This document shows, piece after piece, positions 36,102-44,439 of a DNA stretch of 64,000 nt. Both the position numbers and the translations under genes were made by a program. Each line of letters opens with the position of its first letter. The first letter of the stretch is position 1. The DNA comes from Lachnospiraceae bacterium GAM79. GTDB taxonomy: Bacteria; Bacillota; Clostridia; Lachnospirales; Lachnospiraceae. The stretch covers positions 1,006,001-1,070,000 of the forward strand of contig CP085928.1 in assembly GCA_020735665.1 (NCBI GenBank). Direction: 5' to 3'. Below the pieces are notes generated by a model that was given only the letters and a program-made list of their open reading frames with translations, had not been told where the DNA came from and did not search any database.

Positions 36102-37199
36102 CTATTTATAGAACTCCACCAGCTTGTCCATTCTTGCGGACATATTATCAAACAGCGCATTCACGATCGTGATCGCAGCCATAGATTCTACAACGACTAC
36201 AGCACGGGGACCGATGATCGGGTCATGTCTGCCACGGATCGATACATCGATATTTTCACCGGATTTGTTGATCGTTTTCTGCGTGCTGGCTATCGATGGC
36301 GTTGCCTTGAAATGGCAGGTGAGTAACAGATCAGAACCGTCGCTGATTCCGCCAAGGATGCCGCCGGCATGGTTCGAGTTCTTATTTATAACACCATCTT
36401 CGATATGGAAACCGTCATTATCATAAGAACCGGTATTTTCGGATACCATGACGCCATCCCCGATCTCAACCGCTTTCACAGCACCGATCGACATAAGGGC
36501 TTTGGCGAGATTTGCATCTAATTTATCAAAGACCGGATCACCCAGACCTGCCGGAACACCGGATACGATACACTTGACAGTAGAACCGATCGAATCATTT
36601 TGTGCCATGATATCAGAAAGATATGCAGATGCAGCTTCGTAGCTTTTTGCATCCGGCATGTTCAGCTCATTCTTTGAGATATAGTCTGCATCAAAGTCGA
36701 CAGGGTCGGATACGATATCACCAATCGATGAGACATAGGTTGTAAATGAGATATTCAATGTCTTTAAGATCTTTGCAGCGATCGCACCGGCAGCAACTCT
36801 GCCGATCGTTTCTCTGCCGGAGGAACGGCCACCACCACGGTAATCACGAAAACCATATTTCTGATCGAAGGTATAATCAGCATGTCCCGGACGATAGTAG
36901 GTAGCGATATCCCCATAATCACCGGAGCGCTGGGAGGTGTTCCGAACCATCAGTGAGATCGGAGTGCCGGTGGTCTTTCCCTCGAATACACCGGAAAGGA
37001 TCTCTATCTGATCGGATTCCTTTCTTGGCGTTGAGAACTGGGAGAAGCCCGGACGTCTGCGGTTTAAGTATACCTGAATATCATCCTCGGTGAGCGGAAG
37101 ACCGGCAGGACAGCCGTCAACGACAACACCGAGTGCTTTTCCGTGGGATTCCCCCCATGTAGTGATCTTGAATTTATTTCCAAATGTTGAACCTGACAT
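36102..37199 (-). CDS. aroC: Chorismate synthase
   Basis: FMN-dependent last step of the shikimate pathway, making chorismate from EPSP. The 365-aa protein has GESHGKALG (residues 13-21), RPGHADYTFDQKYGFRDYRGGGRSSGRET near 100-130, HFKATPSIASTQ and SIRGRHDPIIGPRAV. AAGGAG lies 9 bases upstream of the ATG. It is a monocistronic minus-strand gene; no other shikimate gene is in the window. Confidence 0.96.
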   Translation of the reverse strand: MSGSTFGNKFKITTWGESHGKALGVVVDGCPAGLPLTEDDIQVYLNRRRPGFSQFSTPRKESDQIEILSGVFEGKTTGTPISLMVRNTSQRSGDYGDIATYYRPGHADYTFDQKYGFRDYRGGGRSSGRETIGRVAAGAIAAKILKTLNISFTTYVSSIGDIVSDPVDFDADYISKNELNMPDAKSYEAASAYLSDIMAQNDSIGSTVKCIVSGVPAGLGDPVFDKLDANLAKALMSIGAVKAVEIGDGVMVSENTGSYDNDGFHIEDGVINKNSNHAGGILGGISDGSDLLLTCHFKATPSIASTQKTINKSGENIDVSIRGRHDPIIGPRAVVVVESMAAITIVNALFDNMSARMDKLVEFYK

Positions 37200-37317
37200 A
37201 ATATGTTATCTCCTTTATGTAGAATAAACACAGACGGCATGTTGCATTTGATGTATCTGTGTCAGATGCCGGAAGAACAGTATATTTATATTGCTCTCCA
37301 TACCATCACGATGCTAT

Positions 37318-37383
37318 TATATAGTAGTTGAAAAACAAAAAGCAACAGAAAATGCTTTTTATATAGCAGTTGAAAAACAAAAA
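37318..37383. repeat. Two copies of a 24-bp direct repeat upstream of rpsO
   Basis: TATATAGTAGTTGAAAAACA plus AAAA at 37318-37341 recurs with one change at 37360-37383, a period of 42. It lies between the divergent aroC and rpsO genes, upstream of the rpsO promoter. Confidence 0.65.
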
Positions 37384-37437
37384 ATGCTATTTGTGCTGTG
37401 AAAAACACAGAAAACACGGAAAACCTTGATTTTAAAG

Positions 37438-37466
37438 TTGACACACCTTTGAAAGTGTGGTAGTCT
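37438..37466 (+). promoter_or_regulatory. Promoter of rpsO
   Basis: TTGACA (37438-37443), a 17-bp spacer containing the small hairpin CACAC/GTGTG, and TAGTCT (37461-37466). Confidence 0.65.
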
Positions 37467-37477
37467 GACAAAGGTCA

Positions 37478-37524
37478 GCCTGTACTTAGTTTAAGGAGTC
37501 TCCGTCCTTTTACCCAGTTCAGGC
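37478..37524 (+). promoter_or_regulatory. Structured leader of rpsO (candidate S15 autoregulatory site)
   Basis: GCCTG (37478-37482) pairs with CAGGC (37520-37524), enclosing AAGGA/TCCTT (37493-37497 with 37505-37509). S15 is known to bind its own mRNA leader in several bacteria, with structures that differ among phyla. That this is such a site is inferred from position and structure. Confidence 0.5.
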
Positions 37525-37553
37525 CAAGTATAATATTATGGAGGATTGTTATT

Positions 37554-37820
37554 ATGATAACAAAAGAGCAGAAACAGGAAATCGTTGCTAAGTACGGCAA
37601 GGATGCAAATGACACAGGTTCAGCAGAAGTACAGATCGCACTTCTTACAGCAAGAATCAATGACTTAAACCAGCACTTCAAGGCTAATCCTAAGGATCAC
37701 CACTCAAATCGTGGTCTGTTAAAGATGGTTGGTCAGAGAAGAAACATGCTTGCTTACTTAAAGAGCAAAGACATTGAGCGTTACAGAAAGCTGATCGAGA
37801 GCCTTGGCTTAAGAAAATAA
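37554..37820 (+). CDS. rpsO: Ribosomal protein S15
   Basis: Primary 16S rRNA-binding protein of the small-subunit platform. 88 aa, the standard length, with [21 protein letters not shown] and [27 protein letters not shown] precedes the ATG. rpsO-pnp order is conserved in many bacteria. A terminator follows before the pnp leader. Confidence 0.97.
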   Translation: MITKEQKQEIVAKYGKDANDTGSAEVQIALLTARINDLNQHFKANPKDHHSNRGLLKMVGQRRNMLAYLKSKDIERYRKLIESLGLRK

Positions 37821-37843
37821 TTTCTGCATCACAGATAAGAAAG

Positions 37844-37886
37844 ACAGGTTGTTCCGATGTATGTTGGGATGACCTGTTTTTTTTTG
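37844..37886 (+). terminator. Terminator after rpsO
   Basis: A 12-bp stem with wobbles (ACAGGTTGTTCC at 37844-37855 with GGGATGACCTGT at 37866-37877) followed by T8. The end of the structure, TGACCTG plus T-tract, is repeated directly after it (37885-37899). Confidence 0.85.
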
Positions 37887-37908
37887 ACCTGTTTTTTTTG
37901 ATTCAATC

Positions 37909-37937
37909 TTGTATTTGACATATGAGTATGCTAAACT
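37909..37937 (+). promoter_or_regulatory. Putative promoter of pnp
   Basis: TTGTAT (37909-37914), a 17-bp spacer and TAAACT (37932-37937). A TTGACA at 37915 is an alternative -35 but has no good -10 at the right distance. Confidence 0.45.
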
Positions 37938-37947
37938 TTAAGAGATT

Positions 37948-38022
37948 GCGGCATGGCAATTCGAGACTTCTACAAGCTGTATCTATAAGGTGCGTCTTGT
38001 AGTTGTTTCGAGCCTGCTGCGG
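37948..38022 (+). promoter_or_regulatory. Long hairpin in the pnp leader
   Basis: CTACAAG (37970-37976) pairs with CTTGTAG (37996-38002). Outer pairing adds TCGA/TCGA and GC-rich arms GCGGCATGGC / GCCTGCTGC out to 38022. PNPase in other bacteria represses itself through a processed leader hairpin; this structure is a candidate for the same control. Confidence 0.6.
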
Positions 38023-38051
38023 TTAATAACAGAAAAACAGGAGAAAAGAAA

Positions 38052-40154
38052 ATGAGCAAAGAATTCAAGACTTATTCTATGGACATTGCTGGCAAGACAC
38101 TTCGTGTTGATATCGGCAGAGTAGCAGCACAGGCAAACGGCGCCGCATTTATGCATTATGGTGATACAACTGTATTATCAACAATTACTGCATCCGAGAA
38201 ACCAAGAGACGGAATCGACTTCTTCCCATTAAGCGTTGAATATGAAGAGAAGATGTATGCAGTAGGAAAGATCCCAGGCGGATTCAACAAGAGAGAGGGA
38301 AAAGCATCTGAGAATGCAGTACTTACATCTCGTGTTATCGACCGTCCGATGCGTCCGTTATTCCCTAAGGATTACAGAAATGATGTTACATTAAACAACC
38401 TTGTTACATCTGTTGACCCTGAGTGCAGACCGGAGCTGGTTGCCATGCTTGGTTCTGCAATTGCAACAGCTATTTCAGATGTTCCATTCTGCGGACCATG
38501 TGCAATGACACAGGTTGGTATGATCGATGGAGAATTCATCATTAACCCATCCCAGAAACAGTGGGACGAGGGTGATCTGAAGCTTACAGTTGCATCTACA
38601 AGCACAAAGGTTATCATGATCGAGGCTGGTGCAAATGAGATCCCTGAGGACAAGATGATCGAAGCAATCTACAAGGCACATGATGTAAACCTTTCTATCA
38701 TTGAATTCATCAACAAGATGGTAGAAGAAGTTGGTAAGCCAAAGCATGATTATGTAAGCTGTGCAATTCCGGAAGAATTATTTGCAGCTATGAAAGAGAT
38801 CGTAACTCCTGCTGAGATGGAAGTTGCTGTATTTACAGACGAGAAGCAGGTAAGAGAAGAAAATATCAGACAGATCAGAGAGAAATTCGAAGAAGCATTT
38901 GCTGACAATGAAGAATGGCTTGCTCTGATTCCTGAAGCATTATATCAGTATCAGAAGAAGACAGTAAGAAAGATGATCTTAAAAGATCGTAAGAGACCGG
39001 ATGGACGTGCGATCAACCAGATCAGACCACTTGCTGCAGAGGTTGATATCATCCCTAGAGTACATGGTTCTGCAATGTTCACTCGTGGACAGACACAGAT
39101 CTGCGATATCGTAACTCTGGCTCCATTATCAGAGATCCAGAAGATCGATGGCTTAGATGAGAATGTAGTATCTAAGAGATATATGCATCATTATAATTTC
39201 CCATCATATTCTGTAGGTGAGACAAAGGTATCCAGAGGACCGGGACGTCGTGAGATCGGACATGGTGCACTTGCTGAGCGTGCATTACTTCCTGTATTAC
39301 CATCTGTAGAAGAGTTCCCATATGCGATCCGTGCCGTATCCGAGACATTTGAGTCAAATGGTTCTACTTCCATGGCATCTACCTGTGCATCCTGTATGTC
39401 ACTGATGGCTGCCGGTGTACCATTAAAGTCAATGGTTGCAGGTATTTCCTGTGGTCTGGTTACAGGCGATACAGATGATGATTATGTAGTATTAACAGAT
39501 ATTCAGGGTCTGGAAGATTTCTTCGGAGATATGGACTTCAAGGTAACAGGTACTTATAAGGGTATCACAGCAATCCAGATGGATATCAAGATCCACGGAC
39601 TGACAAGACCGATTGTAGAAGAAGCTATCGCAAGAACAAGAGAAGCAAGATTATTCATTATGGATGGCGTTATGAGCAGTGCAATTCCTGCACCAAGAAC
39701 ACATGTTAATGAATTTGCTCCAAAGATCGTTCAGATCAAGATCGATCCTGATAAGATCGGTGAAGTAATCGGTCAGAGAGGAAAGACGATCAATACGATT
39801 ATCGAGGAGACAGGCGTTAAGATCGATATCGATGATGACGGCAATGTATCTGTATGCGGTGTTGAGCAGGAGAGCATGGACAAGGCTATGAACATGATCA
39901 AGATGATCGTTGAGCCGCTTGTTGTTGGTGATGACTACAAGGGTAAGGTTGTTAAGATCCTTGACTGCGGTGCGATCGTTTCACTTGCACCAAACAAAGA
40001 TGGTCTGATCCACATTTCAAAGCTTTCTGACAAGAGAGTTGCAAAGGTAGAAGACGTTGTAAATGTAGGCGACGATGTTGTTGTTAAGGTTATCAAGATC
40101 GATGAAAGAGCTGGACGTATCAGTCTCAGCTTAAAGGATGTTGAGAATAAATAA
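38052..40154 (+). CDS. pnp: Polynucleotide phosphorylase
   Basis: Phosphorolytic 3'-5' exoribonuclease of RNA turnover. The 700-aa protein has two RNase PH domains (about 10-230 and 310-545), the active-site RGQTQ and FPSYSVGET regions in the second, a KH domain (IGEVIGQRGKTINTI near 570-585) and an S1 domain (YKGKVVKILDCGAIVSLAPNKDGLIHIS near 622-650). AGGAGA lies upstream of the ATG. No terminator separates it from the GH94 gene 33 bp downstream. Confidence 0.97.
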   Translation: MSKEFKTYSMDIAGKTLRVDIGRVAAQANGAAFMHYGDTTVLSTITASEKPRDGIDFFPLSVEYEEKMYAVGKIPGGFNKREGKASENAVLTSRVIDRPMRPLFPKDYRNDVTLNNLVTSVDPECRPELVAMLGSAIATAISDVPFCGPCAMTQVGMIDGEFIINPSQKQWDEGDLKLTVASTSTKVIMIEAGANEIPEDKMIEAIYKAHDVNLSIIEFINKMVEEVGKPKHDYVSCAIPEELFAAMKEIVTPAEMEVAVFTDEKQVREENIRQIREKFEEAFADNEEWLALIPEALYQYQKKTVRKMILKDRKRPDGRAINQIRPLAAEVDIIPRVHGSAMFTRGQTQICDIVTLAPLSEIQKIDGLDENVVSKRYMHHYNFPSYSVGETKVSRGPGRREIGHGALAERALLPVLPSVEEFPYAIRAVSETFESNGSTSMASTCASCMSLMAAGVPLKSMVAGISCGLVTGDTDDDYVVLTDIQGLEDFFGDMDFKVTGTYKGITAIQMDIKIHGLTRPIVEEAIARTREARLFIMDGVMSSAIPAPRTHVNEFAPKIVQIKIDPDKIGEVIGQRGKTINTIIEETGVKIDIDDDGNVSVCGVEQESMDKAMNMIKMIVEPLVVGDDYKGKVVKILDCGAIVSLAPNKDGLIHISKLSDKRVAKVEDVVNVGDDVVVKVIKIDERAGRISLSLKDVENK

Positions 40155-40187
40155 ATAAATACAAAAATTATACGGGAGGGTATGTGT

Positions 40188-42584
40188 GTGAAATACGGAC
40201 ATTTTGATGAAACCAGAAAAGAATATGTAATAGACAGACCGGATACTCCTGCACCTTGGGCGAACTACCTTGGTTCGCCTGCCTATGGTGCGATCATCTC
40301 TAATAATGCAGGCGGTTACAGCTTTGAAAAGAGCGGTGCAAACGGAAGAATCATCCGTTACATCTTCAACAGCTTTGATCAACCTGGAAGATATGTATAC
40401 TTAAGGGATGACGATACTTCAGATTTCTGGTCAGCATCCTGGCAGCCGGTAGGCAAGAGCCTGGATGAGTATAAGAGCGAGTGTCATCACGGAACTGCTT
40501 ATACCAATATCATGGCAGATTATTCCGGTATCCATTCTGAGGTACTTTATTATGTACCGCTGGATAAGACACATGAGGTATGGAATGTAACTCTTACAAA
40601 CAAATCCAATAAGACCAGACATCTGTCTGCGATCGGTTTCTGTGAATTTACAAACGACTGCAACTATGAGCAGGATCAGGTAAACTTACAGTATACATTA
40701 TTTATTTCAAGAACCTACTACAGAGATCAGAAAATCCTTCAGGTGATCAATGAGAATGTAGTGAATGATTCAGTGGATGGAAATGCTGTAAACAAGCGTT
40801 TCTTCGGACTTGCAGGCAGTGAAGTTGCTTCTTACTGTGGAGATAAAGAAGAATTCCTTGGTATGTATCACACATATGCTGATCCGATTGCTGTTATCAA
40901 TGGTGACTGTGGTAATAAATTAAATTATAACGAGAATTCCTGTGGTGCACTTCAGACAAAGATCACACTTGAGCCGGGCGAATCAAAGACATTTTCATTT
41001 ATTCTTGGCATGAAGGATGAAGCTACAGCAAATGAGATCATGAAAGCCTATGAAGATGAGAAGACCTGCGCTGCAGAGCTTCAGGAGCTGATCGATTACT
41101 GGCATGGCAAGTTAGATAATTTCCAGGTTAAGACACCAAGCGAGTCATTTAACAACATGATCAATACATGGAATTCTTATCAGTGCTTTATGACCTTTAT
41201 CTGGTCAAGAGCTGCATCCTTTACATACTGTGGTCTGAGAAACGGTTATGGCTACAGAGATACCGTACAGGATATTCAGGGTATCATCCATCTTGCACCG
41301 GAAATGGCACTGGAAAAGATTCGTTTCATGTTATCCGCTCAGGTAGATAATGGTGGCGGACTTCCGCTGGTTAAGTACACACACAACCCTGGTCATGAGG
41401 ATACACCAGATGATCCATCTTATGTAAAAGAGACCGGACATCCTGCATATCGTGCAGATGATGCATTATGGTTATTCCCGACCATTTACAAATATATCGC
41501 AGAGTCAGGTAATATCGGCTTTATAGATGAGGTTATCCCATTTGCAAATAAGGATGAAGGAACTGTATACGAGCATTTGAAGAGAGCAATCGACTTCTCT
41601 ATGAACCGTCTGGGTGACAATGGAATGCCTGCAGGACTTCATGCGGATTGGAACGACTGCTTAAGACTTGGCAAGCGTGGAGAGTCTACATTTGTAGCAA
41701 TGCAGCTTTATTATGCAATGACTGTAATTAAGTATTTTGCAGAGTTAAAAGATGATGCAGATTATATTGACTATATCAATGAGATCCAGTATAAGATGGG
41801 TAACACCATTCAGGAGAAGTGCTGGGAGGATGACCGTTATATCCGTGGATATAAAGAGGGCGGTATGGTGATCGGTTCCAAGAATGATCCTGAAGCAAGC
41901 ATGTGGCTGAACCCTCAGTCATGGGCAGTTATCAGTGGCCTTGCTACCAGAGAACAGAGCGAGCTTGCATTGGAATCTGTTCACAGAGAATTAAATACAC
42001 CATATGGTGTCAGACTGATGTTCCCGCCATATAAGGAGCATGCGTTTGACGGAGCATTAATGCTTCTGTTCAATGCAGGAACAAAGGAGAATGCAGGTAT
42101 CTTTTCACAGCCACAGGGCTGGATCATCCTTGCTGAAGCATTGATGGGACATGGTAATCGTGCATTTGAATACTTTGACGAGAGTTCACCGGCGTCTATG
42201 AATGATAAGGCCGAGGTTCGTAAGTTAGAGCCTTACTGCCATGGTCAGTTCACGGAGTCAGTTGGAAGTCCTTATGAAGGCCGTTCCCATGTTCACTGGC
42301 TGACAGGAACAGCATCTACCTGTATGGTTGGATGTGTTGAAGGTATCATGGGTATGCGTCCTGATTTCTATGGAATTAAGATCGCGCCTGCAGTACCATC
42401 TGACTGGAAAGAGTTCGATATCACAAAGAACTATCGTGGTAAGAAGTTAAATATTCATGTTACAAATCCGGACGGACATGAAAGTGGCTGCCAGAGCATG
42501 ACTGTAAATGGAAAGGTAATGGAAGATAACTACATTCGGTTTGATGAACTGGATGATGTAAATGAGATTACACTCGTTATGTAA
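40188..42584 (+). CDS. Cellobiose phosphorylase (GH94)
   Basis: Cytoplasmic enzyme that splits cellobiose with phosphate into glucose 1-phosphate and glucose, saving ATP. About 798 aa. The GTG at 40188 is chosen because GGAGG (40175-40179) is too close to ATG 40182, and the family N-terminus MKYGHFDETRKEYVI follows. Family features are PWANYLGSPAYGAIISNNAGGYS, GYRDTVQDIQGI, the catalytic aspartate in HADWNDCL and WLTGTASTCM near the C-terminus. It resembles ruminococcal cellobiose phosphorylase more than chitobiose phosphorylase, judged from memory, so specificity is probable rather than certain. No sugar transporter is adjacent. Confidence 0.85.
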   Translation: MKYGHFDETRKEYVIDRPDTPAPWANYLGSPAYGAIISNNAGGYSFEKSGANGRIIRYIFNSFDQPGRYVYLRDDDTSDFWSASWQPVGKSLDEYKSECHHGTAYTNIMADYSGIHSEVLYYVPLDKTHEVWNVTLTNKSNKTRHLSAIGFCEFTNDCNYEQDQVNLQYTLFISRTYYRDQKILQVINENVVNDSVDGNAVNKRFFGLAGSEVASYCGDKEEFLGMYHTYADPIAVINGDCGNKLNYNENSCGALQTKITLEPGESKTFSFILGMKDEATANEIMKAYEDEKTCAAELQELIDYWHGKLDNFQVKTPSESFNNMINTWNSYQCFMTFIWSRAASFTYCGLRNGYGYRDTVQDIQGIIHLAPEMALEKIRFMLSAQVDNGGGLPLVKYTHNPGHEDTPDDPSYVKETGHPAYRADDALWLFPTIYKYIAESGNIGFIDEVIPFANKDEGTVYEHLKRAIDFSMNRLGDNGMPAGLHADWNDCLRLGKRGESTFVAMQLYYAMTVIKYFAELKDDADYIDYINEIQYKMGNTIQEKCWEDDRYIRGYKEGGMVIGSKNDPEASMWLNPQSWAVISGLATREQSELALESVHRELNTPYGVRLMFPPYKEHAFDGALMLLFNAGTKENAGIFSQPQGWIILAEALMGHGNRAFEYFDESSPASMNDKAEVRKLEPYCHGQFTESVGSPYEGRSHVHWLTGTASTCMVGCVEGIMGMRPDFYGIKIAPAVPSDWKEFDITKNYRGKKLNIHVTNPDGHESGCQSMTVNGKVMEDNYIRFDELDDVNEITLVM

Positions 42585-42612
42585 TTTATGAATAATTTCA
42601 TATAAAGTATCA

Positions 42613-42662
42613 AACAATAGGCAGGAAGAAATGAAAAAATCTTCCTGCCTGTTATTTTTTTG
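42613..42662 (+). terminator. Terminator after the GH94 gene
   Basis: An 11-bp stem (AGGCAGGAAGA at 42619-42629 with TCTTCCTGCCT at 42640-42650) followed by GTTATTTTTTT. Confidence 0.88.
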
Positions 42663-42752
42663 CAAAAAAGTTATGGTTGAATGGAAAAGCAAAAATGATA
42701 TTCTATTTATACAGGCGGAACATTTCTGACGATAAGAAAGGAAGTCGTTTAT

Positions 42753-43412
42753 ATGGATCAGGAATTAAAAAGACAGGACCTCATTGTAGAAAATGGTCAG
42801 ATCATCATAAATGGAAACAAAGAAAAATATAATATATTGTTACTTGATATCATCGGGGAGATTGAGGGGCATGTCAGTCTGCCATCTGATACCAAGACTA
42901 CAAAATATGAGCATGTATTGCCGGAGCTTGCGGTTGTTCAGGATGATGAGAGCATCAAAGGTGTACTCGTATTATTAAATACAGTGGGCGGGGATGTAGA
43001 AGCTGGTCTTGCAATAGCAGAGATGCTGGCATCGATCAGCAAACCGGTTGTTACACTGGTGCTTGGAGGAAGTCATTCGATCGGTGTGCCGCTTGCGGTA
43101 TCGGGTGATGTATCATTTATCGTACCGACAGCAACAATGGTCGTACATCCTCTCAGAGTGTCTGATACCGTATTAGGTGTGAGACAAAATTACGAATATA
43201 TCGAACGGATGCAGGATCGAATCATACAGTTTACGTCCTGCCATTCCAAGATCGATGAAGACTCATTAAGATCGATCATGTTCAATACACAGGAATTATC
43301 CAAAGATATCGGTTCGGTTCTCGTCGGAAAAGAAGCAGTCAAATGCGGCATTATTGACCGGATAGGAGGAGTATCGGATGCATTAAACATACTCTATGAC
43401 TTGATAAATTGA
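42753..43412 (+). CDS. tepA: ClpP-like serine protease, TepA family
   Basis: Member of the ClpP/signal-peptide-peptidase superfamily called translocation-enhancing protein TepA in Bacillus. The 219-aa protein has LLNTVGGDVEAGLAIAEM (residues 74-91), the likely nucleophile Ser109 in GGSHSIGVPLA and the likely histidine His132 in MVVHPLR. GGAAG lies upstream of the ATG. In Bacillus tepA is next to spoIIIE; here ftsK follows after uppP, which supports the assignment. Its exact cellular role is poorly known. Confidence 0.85.
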   Translation: MDQELKRQDLIVENGQIIINGNKEKYNILLLDIIGEIEGHVSLPSDTKTTKYEHVLPELAVVQDDESIKGVLVLLNTVGGDVEAGLAIAEMLASISKPVVTLVLGGSHSIGVPLAVSGDVSFIVPTATMVVHPLRVSDTVLGVRQNYEYIERMQDRIIQFTSCHSKIDEDSLRSIMFNTQELSKDIGSVLVGKEAVKCGIIDRIGGVSDALNILYDLIN

Positions 43413-43537
43413 TGGAATGATAGTAAAATAGGCTGATGGTTCGTTTTTTTACGGCTTTTGGCCAGTACATAGAAAAACGGTATAGATAGAGAAAAATAAT
43501 AAAACAGTGCTGGTTCATACAGCAGATCGGAGCAATT

Positions 43538-44413
43538 ATGTCACTATTAGAATCAATCATTATGGGAATCATTCAGGGAGCAACCGAGTTTCTTCCCGTC
43601 AGCAGCTCAGGACATCTCGCAATTTTTAAGAACATGTTTCATGTAAATACAGATACAGGTATCATGTTTGATATTCTACTTCATTTTGGTACGTTGGTTG
43701 CCATCTTTATTGTGTATTGGAAGGATATTGTTGAACTGATTGTAGAAGGATTTACTATTATCGGTCTTGCCTGCTGCAATGTAGGGAGATTTTTTGCAAA
43801 TCTGTTTTCCAAGGAGAAGAAACCATATCGTAAGATCATTGAAACGGAATACCGTAAATTTGTAATGCTTGTTATTTTATCAACACTTGTAACTATGGTG
43901 ATCGCACTTCCGTTTGAGAGCAAGATTGAAAATGCCGGAAATACTTTATTAGTTCCGGGATTTTGTCTCTGTATCACATCTGTGATCTTATTTATTGCTG
44001 ATCGTGTTCAGAAGGGTAATAAAGGACCTGCAGAGGCTACATATAAGAATTCGTTATTTATCGGTCTGGCGCAGGGTATTGCAACTCTTCCCGGTATTTC
44101 CAGATCGGGTTCTACGATTACAGCAGGTCTGGCATGTGGATTCAACAGAGAATTTGCAGTAAAATATTCATTCATCATGTCGATTCCGACAATCCTTGGA
44201 GCATGTATTCTTCAGATTCCGGATCTGGCAGGAGCAAGTCTTACCGGGTCAGAGATCCTGAATTATGTGAGCGGTATGATCGTTGCGGGCGTTGTAGGCT
44301 TCCTTTGTATCAAAGTGATGCTGAAATCAGTAAAGAACAATAAATTCAAAGGATATTCCATCTATTGTTTATGCGCAGGTGTGATATCTGTTGTTTATTA
44401 TTTTGTACGTTAA
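43538..44413 (+). CDS. uppP: Undecaprenyl-diphosphatase
   Basis: Membrane phosphatase that recycles the lipid carrier for cell-wall synthesis and can raise bacitracin resistance (also called BacA). The 291-aa polytopic protein has the two family motifs, GIIQGATEFLPVSSSGHL (residues 10-27) and IATLPGISRSGSTITAGL (about 185-202). Length is at the high end of the family because of a cytoplasmic loop (NLFSKEKKPYRK). CGGAGC lies upstream of the ATG. Confidence 0.95.
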   Translation: MSLLESIIMGIIQGATEFLPVSSSGHLAIFKNMFHVNTDTGIMFDILLHFGTLVAIFIVYWKDIVELIVEGFTIIGLACCNVGRFFANLFSKEKKPYRKIIETEYRKFVMLVILSTLVTMVIALPFESKIENAGNTLLVPGFCLCITSVILFIADRVQKGNKGPAEATYKNSLFIGLAQGIATLPGISRSGSTITAGLACGFNREFAVKYSFIMSIPTILGACILQIPDLAGASLTGSEILNYVSGMIVAGVVGFLCIKVMLKSVKNNKFKGYSIYCLCAGVISVVYYFVR

Positions 44414-44439
44414 TTTAAGTAAGTAAGTGGGAGAAGAAA

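Noticed and set aside
36057-36426. Plus-strand frames opposite aroC
   Set aside because: These are shadows of the strongly supported chorismate synthase gene.
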